Of a stretch of 64,000 bases of DNA, positions 1-8,098 are shown piece after piece (position 1 is the stretch's first letter; every line of letters begins with the position of its first letter). The DNA is taken from NCBI RefSeq assembly GCF_014197105.1, contig NZ_JACIEV010000008.1, positions 157,432-221,431 of the forward strand. The letters are read 5' to 3'. A program made the position numbers and the translations under genes. This DNA comes from Sphingomonas jinjuensis. Its GTDB lineage: Bacteria > Pseudomonadota > Alphaproteobacteria > Sphingomonadales > Sphingomonadaceae. Below the pieces are notes generated by a model, which was not told where the DNA came from, ran no database searches, and was given only the letters and a program-made list of their open reading frames with translations.

Positions 1-2
1 TC

Positions 3-2630
3 GTGTCGTCGAACACCGCGAGCATCTTCGGCCCCGTCGCCGCCGGTACGCAGGTCGACCTCAACAACATCCCGACCACGCTGATCGACCGGGTCGAAAC
101 CGTCGCGATCGGCGGCGCGCCGATCTATGGTTCGGATGCGATCGCGGGCACCGTCAACATCATCCTGAAGCGCAACTACGAAGGGCTTCAGATCCAGGGC
201 CAGACCGGCGTTTCGGAGCAGGGTGATGCGCCCGACTATCGGATCAGCATCCTTGCCGGCAAGAACTTCGCTGGCGGCCGCGGCAACATCACCATCTCGG
301 GCGAATACAACAAGGTCACCGGCCTGACCGCCGGCGACCGCGAGATCACGCGCCAAGGCAACTTCTTCGGCACCCCGCCGGCGGCGGCCAATTCGCAGTT
401 CCAGCGCCTGCTCTACCCGGCGCAGCGCTACAGCGCGTTCACGATCGGCGGCGTGCCGTTCAACGACGACGACTTCTCGGTCCAGCGCGCCGGCATCAAG
501 AACCCGAACGCGCCTGGCCAGTATCTCCAGTTCGGCCCGAACGGCACGCTCGTGCCGCTCGACCTCGGCACCGTGCTGCGCCAGGGCTATATCTCGAGCG
601 GCGGCAATGGCTTCGATCTGCCGGCGCAGTCGAACTTGCTGACCAATTCCGAGCGCTATCTCGCGAGCGTCCAGGCAAGCTTCCAGCTGACCGACAACAT
701 CCGCGTGTTCGGTGAGGGCTGGTACGTCCACAGCAAGGGCGTCAACCTGATCGACCAGCCCAACTACAACACCGGGCTGTTCGATGCGGCGGGCACCGCC
801 GACGGCAACATCATCGTCAGCCTGAACAACCCGTATCTGTCGGCCGCCGACCGGGCGACGATCGCGGCGCAGCTGCCGGCCGGGCAGAACCAGTTCTACC
901 TGGGTCGTGCGCTCGCCGATCTGACGACGGGCCGCGCCGAGGCGACGGTCGAGACGTATCGCTTCGTCGGCGGTTTCGACGGCTCGTTCGGCGCGCTGGG
1001 TCGTGAGTTCAAGTGGGAGGCGACCGCCGTCTACGGTCGTTCGCAGACCGATGGCCGCAACTTCGAGCTGGTCCAGCAGAACTTCCAGAATGCGATCAAC
1101 CCGGTCCGCGACGCGTCGGGCAACATCACCTGCGCGCCGGGCGCCGTCAGCGCGTCGATCCCGACGATCAACCCGACCTGCGCCCCGCTCAACATCCTGG
1201 GCAGCAACCAGGCGAGCCAGGCCGCGCGCGATTATATCTTTGCGATCGCGACCCCGCGCTCGGTCAACGAGCAGCTCGTGTTCAACGCCAACGTCAACGG
1301 ACCGGTCTTCACGCTGTTCGGCAACGACGTCAGCGTCTCGGCGGGCTATGAGCATCGCGAAGAGAAGACGCGCTTCGATCCGGGCGCCTATTACTTTGGC
1401 GAGCCGCAGGCGGATGGCACGCGCCAGCAGTATGGCCGCTCGATCCCGATCGATCCGGTCCGCGGCAAGTTCCACACCAACGAGGTGTTCGGCGAGCTCG
1501 TCATCCCGTTCGTGTCGGACAAGAACGGCCTCAGCTGGCTGCACACGGTCGAGTTCGACGGCGCCGCGCGCTACGTCGACAACTCGCTGTCGGGCGGCGC
1601 GCTGACGTGGACCGCGGGCGGTCGCATCGGCTTCATCCCCGACATCACCTTCCGCGGCAACTTCACCCGCTCGATCCGCTCGCCTGCGATCACCGAGGTG
1701 TTCAACCCGACCTCGCGTGCGTTCGACGTCGGCAGCGATCCCTGCGACACCCGCTATGTCGGCAACGGCCCGAATCCAGCCACCCGCGCGGCGAACTGCC
1801 GTGCCGCCGGCATCAACACCGCCGACTTCACGTCGAACTTCAGCGACTTCACCATCCCCGTCACGATCGCCGGCAACTCGGCGCTGCGTAACGAGGTGGC
1901 GGACAGCTGGACGGTCGGTGCGATCATCCAGCCGCGCTTCGCGCGCAGCTTCTCGCTGGCGGTGGACTGGGTGAACATCAAGCTGAAGGACGCGATCACC
2001 TCGCTCGACGGCACCTCGATCCTCAACGCCTGCTATGACTCGCCGGGTTATCCGAACCAGTTCTGCAGCTCGTTCGATCGCGGCGCCGATGGCCAGATCA
2101 CGACCATCCGCGAAGGCTATTTCAACGCGGCGAGCTATGAGGTTCGCGGCCTGACCGTCACCGCCGCCTATCGCCTGCCGCTGTCGCGGATCGGCCTCGG
2201 CGACAATGCCGGCGCGCTCGGCCTGTCGGGTAACTATTTCTACCGCGATCGCCTGCAGACCCAGGTCGGCACCGGCGACATCAACTATGATGCGGGCGAA
2301 ATCGGCTATCCGCGCCATTCGGGCACCGCAAACCTGACCTACGACAGCCAGGTCTTCAACCTGCTGTTCCAGGGCCGCTACATCGGCAAGAGCCGCTACG
2401 ACCTGAACGAAGCGCCCAACGCGCGCAACATTCCGGGCGTCGGCGACTGGTGGGTGTTCAACACGACGCTGGGGATCAAGGCGGCCGACAACTTCGACCT
2501 GCGCTTCATCGTCGACAACGTGTTCAATGCCAAGCCGCCGTACCCGGTCCCCGCCGGCGGCGGCACGACGACCTACTTCTCGGGTATCCTGGGTCGTTAC
2601 TTCCGCGTGTCGGCGACGGCCCGCTTCTGA
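3..2630 (+). CDS. TonB-dependent receptor, 5' end outside the window
   Basis: This is the C-terminal 875 residues of an outer-membrane TonB-dependent receptor, which imports a ligand using energy from TonB-ExbBD. The end of the plug domain is visible near residues 31-57 (VETVAIGGAPIYGSDAIAGT, then VNIILKR). A long beta-barrel follows and the protein ends in aromatic VSATARF, as expected for BAM-assembled barrels. The signal peptide, TonB box and first part of the plug lie upstream of the window, so the real start is not visible; the GTG at base 3 is only the first possible start in frame. The ligand cannot be read from the sequence. Sphingomonads carry many such receptors for glycans, siderophores and other substrates. 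The next gene is a nitronate monooxygenase, which does not clearly indicate a substrate. Confidence 0.93.
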   Translation: MSSNTASIFGPVAAGTQVDLNNIPTTLIDRVETVAIGGAPIYGSDAIAGTVNIILKRNYEGLQIQGQTGVSEQGDAPDYRISILAGKNFAGGRGNITISGEYNKVTGLTAGDREITRQGNFFGTPPAAANSQFQRLLYPAQRYSAFTIGGVPFNDDDFSVQRAGIKNPNAPGQYLQFGPNGTLVPLDLGTVLRQGYISSGGNGFDLPAQSNLLTNSERYLASVQASFQLTDNIRVFGEGWYVHSKGVNLIDQPNYNTGLFDAAGTADGNIIVSLNNPYLSAADRATIAAQLPAGQNQFYLGRALADLTTGRAEATVETYRFVGGFDGSFGALGREFKWEATAVYGRSQTDGRNFELVQQNFQNAINPVRDASGNITCAPGAVSASIPTINPTCAPLNILGSNQASQAARDYIFAIATPRSVNEQLVFNANVNGPVFTLFGNDVSVSAGYEHREEKTRFDPGAYYFGEPQADGTRQQYGRSIPIDPVRGKFHTNEVFGELVIPFVSDKNGLSWLHTVEFDGAARYVDNSLSGGALTWTAGGRIGFIPDITFRGNFTRSIRSPAITEVFNPTSRAFDVGSDPCDTRYVGNGPNPATRAANCRAAGINTADFTSNFSDFTIPVTIAGNSALRNEVADSWTVGAIIQPRFARSFSLAVDWVNIKLKDAITSLDGTSILNACYDSPGYPNQFCSSFDRGADGQITTIREGYFNAASYEVRGLTVTAAYRLPLSRIGLGDNAGALGLSGNYFYRDRLQTQVGTGDINYDAGEIGYPRHSGTANLTYDSQVFNLLFQGRYIGKSRYDLNEAPNARNIPGVGDWWVFNTTLGIKAADNFDLRFIVDNVFNAKPPYPVPAGGGTTTYFSGILGRYFRVSATARF

Positions 2631-2641
2631 TGAACGCTTCG

Positions 2642-2670
2642 GGGACCAGCGCTTGCGCGGCGCTGGTTCC
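2642..2670 (+). terminator. Hairpin after the TonB receptor gene
   Basis: An 11-bp stem (2642-2652 with 2660-2670, one G-T pair) with a 7-nt loop lies just after the receptor stop codon. No T-tract follows, so it may act as a 3'-end stabiliser or weak terminator rather than a classical intrinsic terminator. The next gene starts 19 nt further on. Confidence 0.45.
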
Positions 2671-2688
2671 TCGCGATAGGCGGTGGGG

Positions 2689-3744
2689 ATGACAGACAGC
2701 ATCGCCACCGCCACGCCGCCCTCCACCGACATCGGCCATGACCGCCTTCGCCGCGCGATGGCCCGCGGCGCCGCGTTCCTGGGCAGCGACCATGCGATCA
2801 TGGCCGGCGCGATGTCGTGGGTGTCGGAACGCAACCTCGTCGCCGCCATGTCGAATGCGGGCGGCTTCGGCGTCATCGCCTGCGGGGCGATGACCCCCGA
2901 GCTGCTCGATAGCGAGATCGCCGCGACCAAGGCGCTCACCGACAAGCCGTTCGGCGTCAACCTCATCACCATGCACCCCGCGCTCGACGCGCTGATCGAG
3001 GTATGCGGCCGCCACGGCGTCGGCCATGTCGTGCTCGCCGGCGGCCTGCCGCCCAAGGGCTCGCTCGAGGCGATCAAGGCGGGCGGGGCGAAGGTCATCT
3101 GCTTTGCGCCGACGCTCGCGCTCGCCAAGAAGCTGATCCGCTCGGGCGTCGACGCGCTCGTCATCGAGGGCATGGAGGCGGGCGGCCACATCGGTCCGGT
3201 GTCGACGAGCGTGCTGGCGCAGGAAATGCTGCCGACGATCGCGGCCGACGTGCCGGTGTTCGTCGCCGGCGGCATCGGCCGCGGCGAGGCGGTCGCGGGC
3301 TATCTCGAAATGGGCGCGGCCGGCGTCCAGCTCGGCACCCGCTTCGTCTGTGCGACCGAATCGATCGCGCATCCCAACTTCAAGAAGGCGTTCATCCGCG
3401 CGTCGGCGCGCGACGCCGTCGCCTCGGTTCAGATCGATCCGCGACTGCCGGTCATCCCCGTCCGCGCGCTTAAGAACGCCGGTCAGGACGCTTTCGCCAC
3501 CAAGCAGCGCGAGGTGGCGCAGAAGCTCGACGACACCGCGCTGGCGCTGGCCGAGGCGCAGTTGGAGATCGAGCACTACTGGGCCGGCGCGCTGCGCCGC
3601 GCGGTGATCGACGGCGACGTCGAGCATGGCAGCGTCATGGCCGGCCAGTCGGTCGGCATGGTCACGCGCGAGGAGCCGGTGGCGACGATCATCGAGTCGC
3701 TGATGGACGAGGCGGCGTCGGCACTGGAGCGCCGGGCAGGCTGA
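2689..3744 (+). CDS. Nitronate monooxygenase family flavoprotein
   Basis: A 351-residue TIM-barrel flavoprotein of the nitronate monooxygenase / 2-nitropropane dioxygenase (FabK-like) family, which oxidises alkyl nitronates using FMN and oxygen. The family signatures are visible: a glycine-rich GGHIGP motif at about residue 165, and the phosphate-binding segment VFVAGGIGRGEAVAG near residue 190 followed by GVQLGTRF. I chose the ATG at 2689 over an in-frame GTG two codons upstream because it is the stronger start codon and directly follows a G-rich ribosome-binding stretch. It is cytoplasmic, with no signal peptide. The substrate is not determined; members of this family often detoxify propionate 3-nitronate. 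An enoyl-ACP reductase role is less likely. Confidence 0.85.
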   Translation: MTDSIATATPPSTDIGHDRLRRAMARGAAFLGSDHAIMAGAMSWVSERNLVAAMSNAGGFGVIACGAMTPELLDSEIAATKALTDKPFGVNLITMHPALDALIEVCGRHGVGHVVLAGGLPPKGSLEAIKAGGAKVICFAPTLALAKKLIRSGVDALVIEGMEAGGHIGPVSTSVLAQEMLPTIAADVPVFVAGGIGRGEAVAGYLEMGAAGVQLGTRFVCATESIAHPNFKKAFIRASARDAVASVQIDPRLPVIPVRALKNAGQDAFATKQREVAQKLDDTALALAEAQLEIEHYWAGALRRAVIDGDVEHGSVMAGQSVGMVTREEPVATIIESLMDEAASALERRAG

Positions 3745-3914
3745 TCGTCTCGCTTTCGGACGACCTTGAACATGGATTAACGGGCTGGTGCAACGGTGTT
3801 TCGTGAAGGGACACCGACACCGAACCCGGCCGTACGCCGGCGATGCCCCATCGGCTACTAACTCCCTCAGCAGACGGCGAAAACACAGGCGCCGTCAATC
3901 AAAGGGGGAACCTA
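3745..3914. other. Leader region upstream of PEP-CTERM gene, small hairpins
   Basis: The 170-bp gap contains two adjacent short inverted repeats: CCGGC/GCCGG around 3828-3842, and CGATG/CATCG around 3841-3853. A purine-rich AAAGGGGGAA stretch follows at 3901-3910, directly before the ATG. No known riboswitch consensus is recognisable. A structured 5' leader is possible but unproven. Confidence 0.3.
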
Positions 3915-4613
3915 ATGAAGACCTTCACGACGGCAGTCGCCGCCGCCGCCATGTTCGCCGCCGTCGCGCCGGCATCGGCCGCGACGATCAACTTCACCAC
4001 CGGCAGCCTGCCGACCTGGACCGGAGGCGGCGTGACCGTGACGGTTGCGGGTCGCACGATCCTGAGCACCGGCACCACCACCGTGACGGCGGCTAATTCG
4101 ACCGTCTACGATTCGACGGTCCAGAAGTGGGATCAGGGCCTCGGCGTCAGCAATGGTTGGTTCGATGCCGCCGGCACGACCGAGCACACCACCGACAATC
4201 GTTCGGGCTACGACTATATCCGCCTCGACTTCGACAAGGCGGTGTCGCTGACCGGCATGACGCTCAATGCGTTCGCGCTGCCTGGCAATAACGGCGCACT
4301 CGACAAGGATGCCTGGGTGAGCTTCAGCAACACCGGCAGCTTCGCCGACGCGCTGGCCAACCAAAAGGCCTACACGTCGAATGCCGGCGCCGACGGGGTG
4401 TTTCCGTCGTTCGCCAACACCTTCTCGAAGACCTGGGTGATCGGCGCGGCGCTGACCCCGCAGGAGCGCAACGACGCGTTCAAGCTGGCGGGCATCAGCT
4501 TCAACGTCGCCGCCGTGCCAGAGCCCGCGACGTGGGCGATGATGCTGGTTGGCTTCGGCCTGGTCGGCGGCGCGCTGCGTCGTCGCGGCATCGGCAAGCT
4601 CGCTTCGGCGTAA
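3915..4613 (+). CDS. PEP-CTERM sorting domain protein
   Basis: A 232-residue exported protein. Residues 1-22 form a signal peptide (basic MKTF, Ala-rich core, ASAA cleavage region). The middle is Thr/Ser/Asn-rich and low in cysteine, typical of secreted surface or matrix proteins. From about residue 201 it ends in the tripartite sorting signal VPEPATWAMM, a hydrophobic segment and an arginine cluster (RRR). That signal is processed by an exosortase (XrtA type) and cognate proteins encoded elsewhere. I chose the ATG at 3915 because it follows AAAGGGGGAA and starts exactly at the signal peptide; in-frame starts further upstream would precede the signal peptide. The function of the central domain is not recognised. 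A second PEP-CTERM protein lies at 62.2-63.1 kb. Confidence 0.85.
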   Translation: MKTFTTAVAAAAMFAAVAPASAATINFTTGSLPTWTGGGVTVTVAGRTILSTGTTTVTAANSTVYDSTVQKWDQGLGVSNGWFDAAGTTEHTTDNRSGYDYIRLDFDKAVSLTGMTLNAFALPGNNGALDKDAWVSFSNTGSFADALANQKAYTSNAGADGVFPSFANTFSKTWVIGAALTPQERNDAFKLAGISFNVAAVPEPATWAMMLVGFGLVGGALRRRGIGKLASA

Positions 4614-4620
4614 CCACCTG

Positions 4621-4649
4621 GATCCTCCCCCTGTCGTGGGGGGAGGATC
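4621..4649. terminator. Palindromic GC hairpin between convergent genes
   Basis: An 11-bp perfect stem (GATCCTCCCCC at 4621-4631 with GGGGGAGGATC at 4639-4649) with a 7-nt loop. It sits between the PEP-CTERM gene and the convergent XRE gene, overlapping the latter's stop region. It is a solitary half-unit of the CCTCCCCCTGGCGGGGGAGG repeat family found across this window, and probably also serves as a bidirectional transcript end. Confidence 0.5.
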
Positions 4650-4857
4650 AGTTCGTTTCGATCGCGAACAGCGCCTCGACCGGGCGCTCCAGCGCCGCCG
4701 CCAGTTTCAGCGCGAGCAGCGTCGATGGCACGAATACGCCGTTCTCGACGGTATTGATCGTCTTGCGGCTGACGCCGACCCGCTCCGCCAACGCCGCCTG
4801 GGTCAGCCCCAGCCGCTCGCGTTCCTCCTTCAGCCTGTTGGTCAACGTCTCGCTCAT
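4648..4857 (-). CDS. XRE/Cro-family HTH regulator of module 1
   Basis: A 69-residue single-domain helix-turn-helix protein of the short Cro/YozG type. Helices two and three are LTQAALAERVGVSRKTINTV at residues 18-37. There is no sensor domain. Its ATG overlaps the stop codon of the upstream membrane-protein gene by 4 nt (ATGA), so the two are translationally coupled. Tandem 18-bp repeats sit over the predicted operon promoter and are the obvious candidate operator. By analogy with membrane-protein-controlled regulators such as streptococcal HdrRM and BrsRM, which are LytTR-type and only an organisational parallel, the membrane protein may sequester or modulate this regulator. That role is inference. 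Module 2 at 26 kb has the same design. Confidence 0.85.
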   Translation of the reverse strand: MSETLTNRLKEERERLGLTQAALAERVGVSRKTINTVENGVFVPSTLLALKLAAALERPVEALFAIETN

Positions 4858-5273
4858 CGCGCGGCGCGCAGCTCGAGCGTGGCGAAGGTGACCATCGCGG
4901 AAAACAGCGCTGCCGTCGCGACCAGCCGGGCGATGTCGTAGGCGCTCAGGCCGCCGTCATGTGCCAGCGGTGCCAGCGCCAGGGCGACGACCAGGCTGCA
5001 CCAGAAGCCCGCGACGCAGCTCGTCCGGCGATGGTCGCGCACCACTTCGTCGTCGAGCAGCCGGTGCAGCGGCCCCTTCAACCGCAACAGTCGCCGCCAC
5101 GGCACCAGCGTGCAGGCGCACACCAGTGCGACCCCCAGCCAGAATCCGTCGACGAAGTCGGTGCGCAAGGCCACGCCTGCGAGTTCCGCCGCCAGCACCG
5201 CTCCCGCCAGCACGAACAGCATCATCGCCCACTTCCGGCTGAACGCTTCGGCTTGGTCTATCGTGTTCTGCAT
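4854..5273 (-). CDS. Four-helix membrane protein of XRE module 1
   Basis: A 139-residue integral membrane protein with about four hydrophobic segments and a central cytoplasmic-looking charged loop containing LLDDEVVRDHRRTS. Its family is not recognised with certainty; it resembles small DUF2178-like proteins encoded with XRE regulators. The open frame extends to an ATG at 5312, but that start lacks a Shine-Dalgarno and would translate the operator-like repeats. The ATG at 5273 (or 5276) follows GGAGGG at 5283-5278 and is preferred. The stop overlaps the start of the XRE gene. The charged loop resembles that of the module 2 membrane protein (LIEETDEYVRMRA), which suggests a shared interface. 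The function is unknown. Confidence 0.75.
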   Translation of the reverse strand: MQNTIDQAEAFSRKWAMMLFVLAGAVLAAELAGVALRTDFVDGFWLGVALVCACTLVPWRRLLRLKGPLHRLLDDEVVRDHRRTSCVAGFWCSLVVALALAPLAHDGGLSAYDIARLVATAALFSAMVTFATLELRAAR

Positions 5274-5282
5274 CATGCCCTC

Positions 5283-5318
5283 CATGTAACCCTTAGGTGA
5301 CATGTAACCCATAGGTGA
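5283..5318. repeat. Two tandem 18-bp repeats, putative operator of XRE module 1
   Basis: CATGTAACCCTTAGGTGA (5283-5300) is followed directly by CATGTAACCCATAGGTGA (5301-5318), with one mismatch. On the minus strand a perfect TTGACA -35 (5328-5323) is followed after 16 bp by a weak TACATG -10 (5306-5301). Repeat 2 therefore fills the spacer and -10, and repeat 1 covers the expected transcription start and the Shine-Dalgarno. A protein bound here would block transcription, which fits autoregulation by the XRE protein. Confidence 0.6.
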
Positions 5319-5328
5319 CGTGTGTCAA
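5300..5328 (-). promoter_or_regulatory. Predicted sigma70-type promoter of XRE module 1
   Basis: The -35 is TTGACA (5328-5323), the spacer is 16 bp, and the -10 is TACATG (5306-5301), which matches the consensus at three of six positions. It lies 28 nt upstream of the preferred start at 5273. It is a prediction from sequence alone and is embedded in the operator-like repeats. Confidence 0.45.
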
Positions 5329-5370
5329 CGGGTTCCGTAACGGCGCGGATTGGGTTAACGGCCCCCCGTG

Positions 5371-5832
5371 ATGACCGACGCCGGCATCGATGAGCCCACC
5401 GCAGGCCGGATCGAGGGACGCGAGCACCTGTTGCCGGTGCGCGTGTATTTCGAGGACACCGACCTGTCGGGTATCGTCTACCACGCCAATTATCTGCGCT
5501 TCATGGAGCGTGGGCGCTCGGCGATGCTTCGCCTGGCGGGTGTTGACCAGCGTGCCGCGCACGACGCGGGCGAGGGCGCCTATGCGGTGTCGGAAATTGC
5601 GATCAGGTACCGCGCGCCCGCGCGGCTCGACGATGCGCTGGTCGTCGCGACCCGGCTGATTCAGGTCAGGGCGGCCAGCGTCGTCATTCATCAAACAGTC
5701 AGGCGCGGCACGGTTGTGCTGGCACAAGCGGATGTGGTCGCGGCATGGCTCGCGCCCGACGGCCGTCCACGCCGCCAGCCACGCGCCTGGCTCGGTATCT
5801 ACCAACGCCTCGTCTGGCAGGGGGACGAATGA
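5371..5832 (+). CDS. ybgC: Acyl-CoA thioesterase YbgC of the Tol-Pal locus
   Basis: A 153-residue hotdog-fold thioesterase. The family signature YFEDTDLSGIVYHANYLRFM is at residues 26-45, with catalytic Asp31 and conserved His38, Asn40 and Tyr41. YbgC hydrolyses acyl-CoA or acyl-ACP thioesters and is linked to phospholipid metabolism near the inner membrane. It is the usual first gene of tol-pal operons. I preferred the ATG at 5371 to the adjacent in-frame GTG at 5368. Its stop overlaps the tolQ start (ATGA), consistent with coupling. It is divergent from XRE module 1, so the repeats at 5283-5318 lie between the two transcription units and could also affect this operon. Confidence 0.93.
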   Translation: MTDAGIDEPTAGRIEGREHLLPVRVYFEDTDLSGIVYHANYLRFMERGRSAMLRLAGVDQRAAHDAGEGAYAVSEIAIRYRAPARLDDALVVATRLIQVRAASVVIHQTVRRGTVVLAQADVVAAWLAPDGRPRRQPRAWLGIYQRLVWQGDE

Positions 5833-6521
5833 ATCCGGTGTTCAATATGGATGCGGCGACGCTGTCGCCGGTCGCGCTGTTCCTCCAGGCCGACATCGTC
5901 GTGAAGATCGTGATGGGCGGCCTGCTGCTCGCCAGCGTGTGGACCTGGGCGCTGATCTTCGCCTTCTGGCGGCGGCTGGGGAAGACGCGGCGCGAGATGC
6001 GCCGCTTCGAAAACGACTTCTGGAAGGCTGAGGATATCGACGCCTTCTACAAGCGCGAGGGCGATGCCGCACTGCCGTCTGCCCGCGTGTTCGCGGCGGG
6101 GGTGCGCGAGTGGCGCCGCTCGACCGCCGGCGGCACGATCGACAAGGACGGCACGCGCGAGCGGCTGGCGACGACGATGGCGGCGGCCAGTGCGGAAGAA
6201 GTCGACACGCTGTCCGACAAGCTCAACATCCTGGCGACGGTCGGCTCGGTCGCGCCGTTCGTCGGGCTGTTCGGTACCGTCTGGGGAATCATGCGCAGCT
6301 TCACCGGCATCGCCGCGGCGCAGAATTCGAGCCTCGCGGTCGTGGCGCCGGGCATCGCCGAGGCGCTGTTCGCGACCGCGATCGGCCTGTTCGCCGCGAT
6401 CCCCGCGGTGATCGCGTACAACCGCTTCAGCCACGGCGTGAACCGGATCGAGGCGGCACTGAACCGCTTCGCCGACGGCTTCCATACCACACTCAGCCGC
6501 CAGCTGGATTCATCGCGGTGA
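5829..6521 (+). CDS. tolQ: Tol-Pal system proton channel protein TolQ
   Basis: A 230-residue inner-membrane protein of the TolQ/ExbB/MotA family. With TolR it forms the proton-driven motor that energises TolA for outer-membrane constriction at division. Three membrane segments are visible at about residues 15-45, 132-158 ([20 protein letters not shown]) and 169-200 ([20 protein letters not shown]). The open frame extends further upstream, but the ATG at 5829 overlaps the ybgC stop and yields the standard TolQ N-terminus. A 150-bp gap with a palindromic repeat follows before tolR, which is unusual in this otherwise tightly packed operon. Confidence 0.95.
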   Translation: MNPVFNMDAATLSPVALFLQADIVVKIVMGGLLLASVWTWALIFAFWRRLGKTRREMRRFENDFWKAEDIDAFYKREGDAALPSARVFAAGVREWRRSTAGGTIDKDGTRERLATTMAAASAEEVDTLSDKLNILATVGSVAPFVGLFGTVWGIMRSFTGIAAAQNSSLAVVAPGIAEALFATAIGLFAAIPAVIAYNRFSHGVNRIEAALNRFADGFHTTLSRQLDSSR

Positions 6522-6537
6522 GCTGGACCGTCTCAAA

Positions 6538-6662
6538 CCTCCCCGGAACGGGGAGGGGGACCAGCCGCAGGCTGGTGGAGGGGCAGCCAAGCAGTGCTGT
6601 CCCCCGTATCTGCCCCTCCACCACCGGCTGCGCCGGCGGTCCCCCTCCCCGTGCCGGGGAGG
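6538..6662. repeat. Palindromic repeat element inside the tol-pal operon
   Basis: A 125-bp GC-rich inverted repeat lies between tolQ and tolR. Its outer ends are CCTCCCCGGAACGGGGAGG (6538-6556) and CCTCCCCGTGCCGGGGAGG (6644-6662), each itself a hairpin. Inner arms built around ACCAGCCGCAGGCTGGTGGA and CCACCGGCTGCGCCGGCGGT pair across a central loop near 6590-6608. It ends 10 nt before the tolR start, so its folded RNA could modulate tolR expression relative to tolQ. It belongs to the interspersed family seen at several other gaps here. Confidence 0.75.
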
Positions 6663-6672
6663 TATAAGGGCC

Positions 6673-7109
<437 letters not shown>

Positions 7110-7110
<1 letters not shown>

Positions 7111-8051
7111 TGGACCGGGCAGAGAAGACCGGGCTTGGACTGGCGGTCGCGGGGCACGTCGTGCTCTTCGGCCTGCTGTCGGTCGGCTTTCTCGCGACCC
7201 CCAATCCCGTGAAGCTCAAGCAGCAGCCGATGGACGTCAGCCTGGTCAAGGACGTCGGGCTGGAGGCGACCGCGCCGCAGTCGGTCACCCCACCGGCCCA
7301 GTCGATCGCGCCGGAGCAAGGCGAGCCGGAGGATGCCGCGCCGCCCGCCGCCGAGCCGCTGCCCCGGGTCGAGCCCGAGCCGCGCCCGGCACCGCCCCCG
7401 CCCGAACCCACGCCGCCACAGCCGGCTGTCCGGCAGAAGCCTGCGCCCGCCCCCAAGCCGGCGCCGGTCCCGCCCAAGCCGCAGCCCAAGCCGCCCGCCG
7501 CCGCCAAGCCGTCGCCGCCCAAGCCTGAGGCGCAGCCGCGCCAGACCGCCGCCGCGGCCGCCGCTCGCTCGCGTGCGCTCGATGCGGCGATGAAGGGGAT
7601 CGGCGAGAGTGCGGAGGCGAAGACGGCAAAGCCGCGCGGATCGCGGCTCGGCAACGATTTCCTGAAGGGCCTGTCGAGCGAGCCGAGCAAGAGCACCTCG
7701 ACCGTCGCGCGCGCTGCCAAGATCGACGGCAAGGCGATGGCGTCGATCATCCAGGCGATCGCCCGCCAGATCCAGCCGTGCGCCGATCGCCAGGTCAATC
7801 CGGGACCCGGCGCGAACCAGATCGTGACCACGCTGAACCTGCGGCTCAACGAGGACGGCACGCTGGCCGCGACGCCGCGGATGGTGCGCCAGACCGGGGT
7901 CGACGACGACAACGGCCGCTACGCGCAGCGCGTCGTCGACCTGGGCGTGGCGGCGTTCAAGGGCTGCTCGCCGCTGAAGCTGCCGGCCGAATATTATTCG
8001 ACGCCGTCGGGTGGGTGGAACAACATCAATTTCCAGTGGAAGCTGAAGTGA
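7110..8051 (+). CDS. tolA: TolA-like cell envelope protein
   Basis: A 313-residue protein linking the TolQR motor to TolB-Pal. The layout is a single N-terminal membrane helix (about residues 7-27, GLGLAVAGHVVLFGLLSVGF), a Pro/Lys/Ala-rich periplasm-spanning stretch (about 55-150), and a C-terminal globular domain with two cysteines (IQPCADRQ and FKGCSPL). The rod is Pro-rich rather than the long alanine-rich helix of E. coli TolA, which is common in Alphaproteobacteria. The ATG at 7110 overlaps the tolR stop by one base (TGATG); a GTG at 7107 would give a 4-nt overlap. Position between tolR and tolB supports the assignment. Confidence 0.9.
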
Positions 8052-8098
8052 CGTGCAGGTCCACGCCGACGGCCATGATTGCGAGACGGAGAGCTAGC

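Noticed and set aside
3767..3800. Sigma-54 promoter upstream of the PEP-CTERM gene
   Set aside because: The TGG...TGC spacing does not match the -24/-12 consensus.
5274..5312. ATG at 5312 as start of the module 1 membrane protein
   Set aside because: It has no Shine-Dalgarno, and it would translate through the operator-like repeats. ATG 5273 has GGAGGG upstream.
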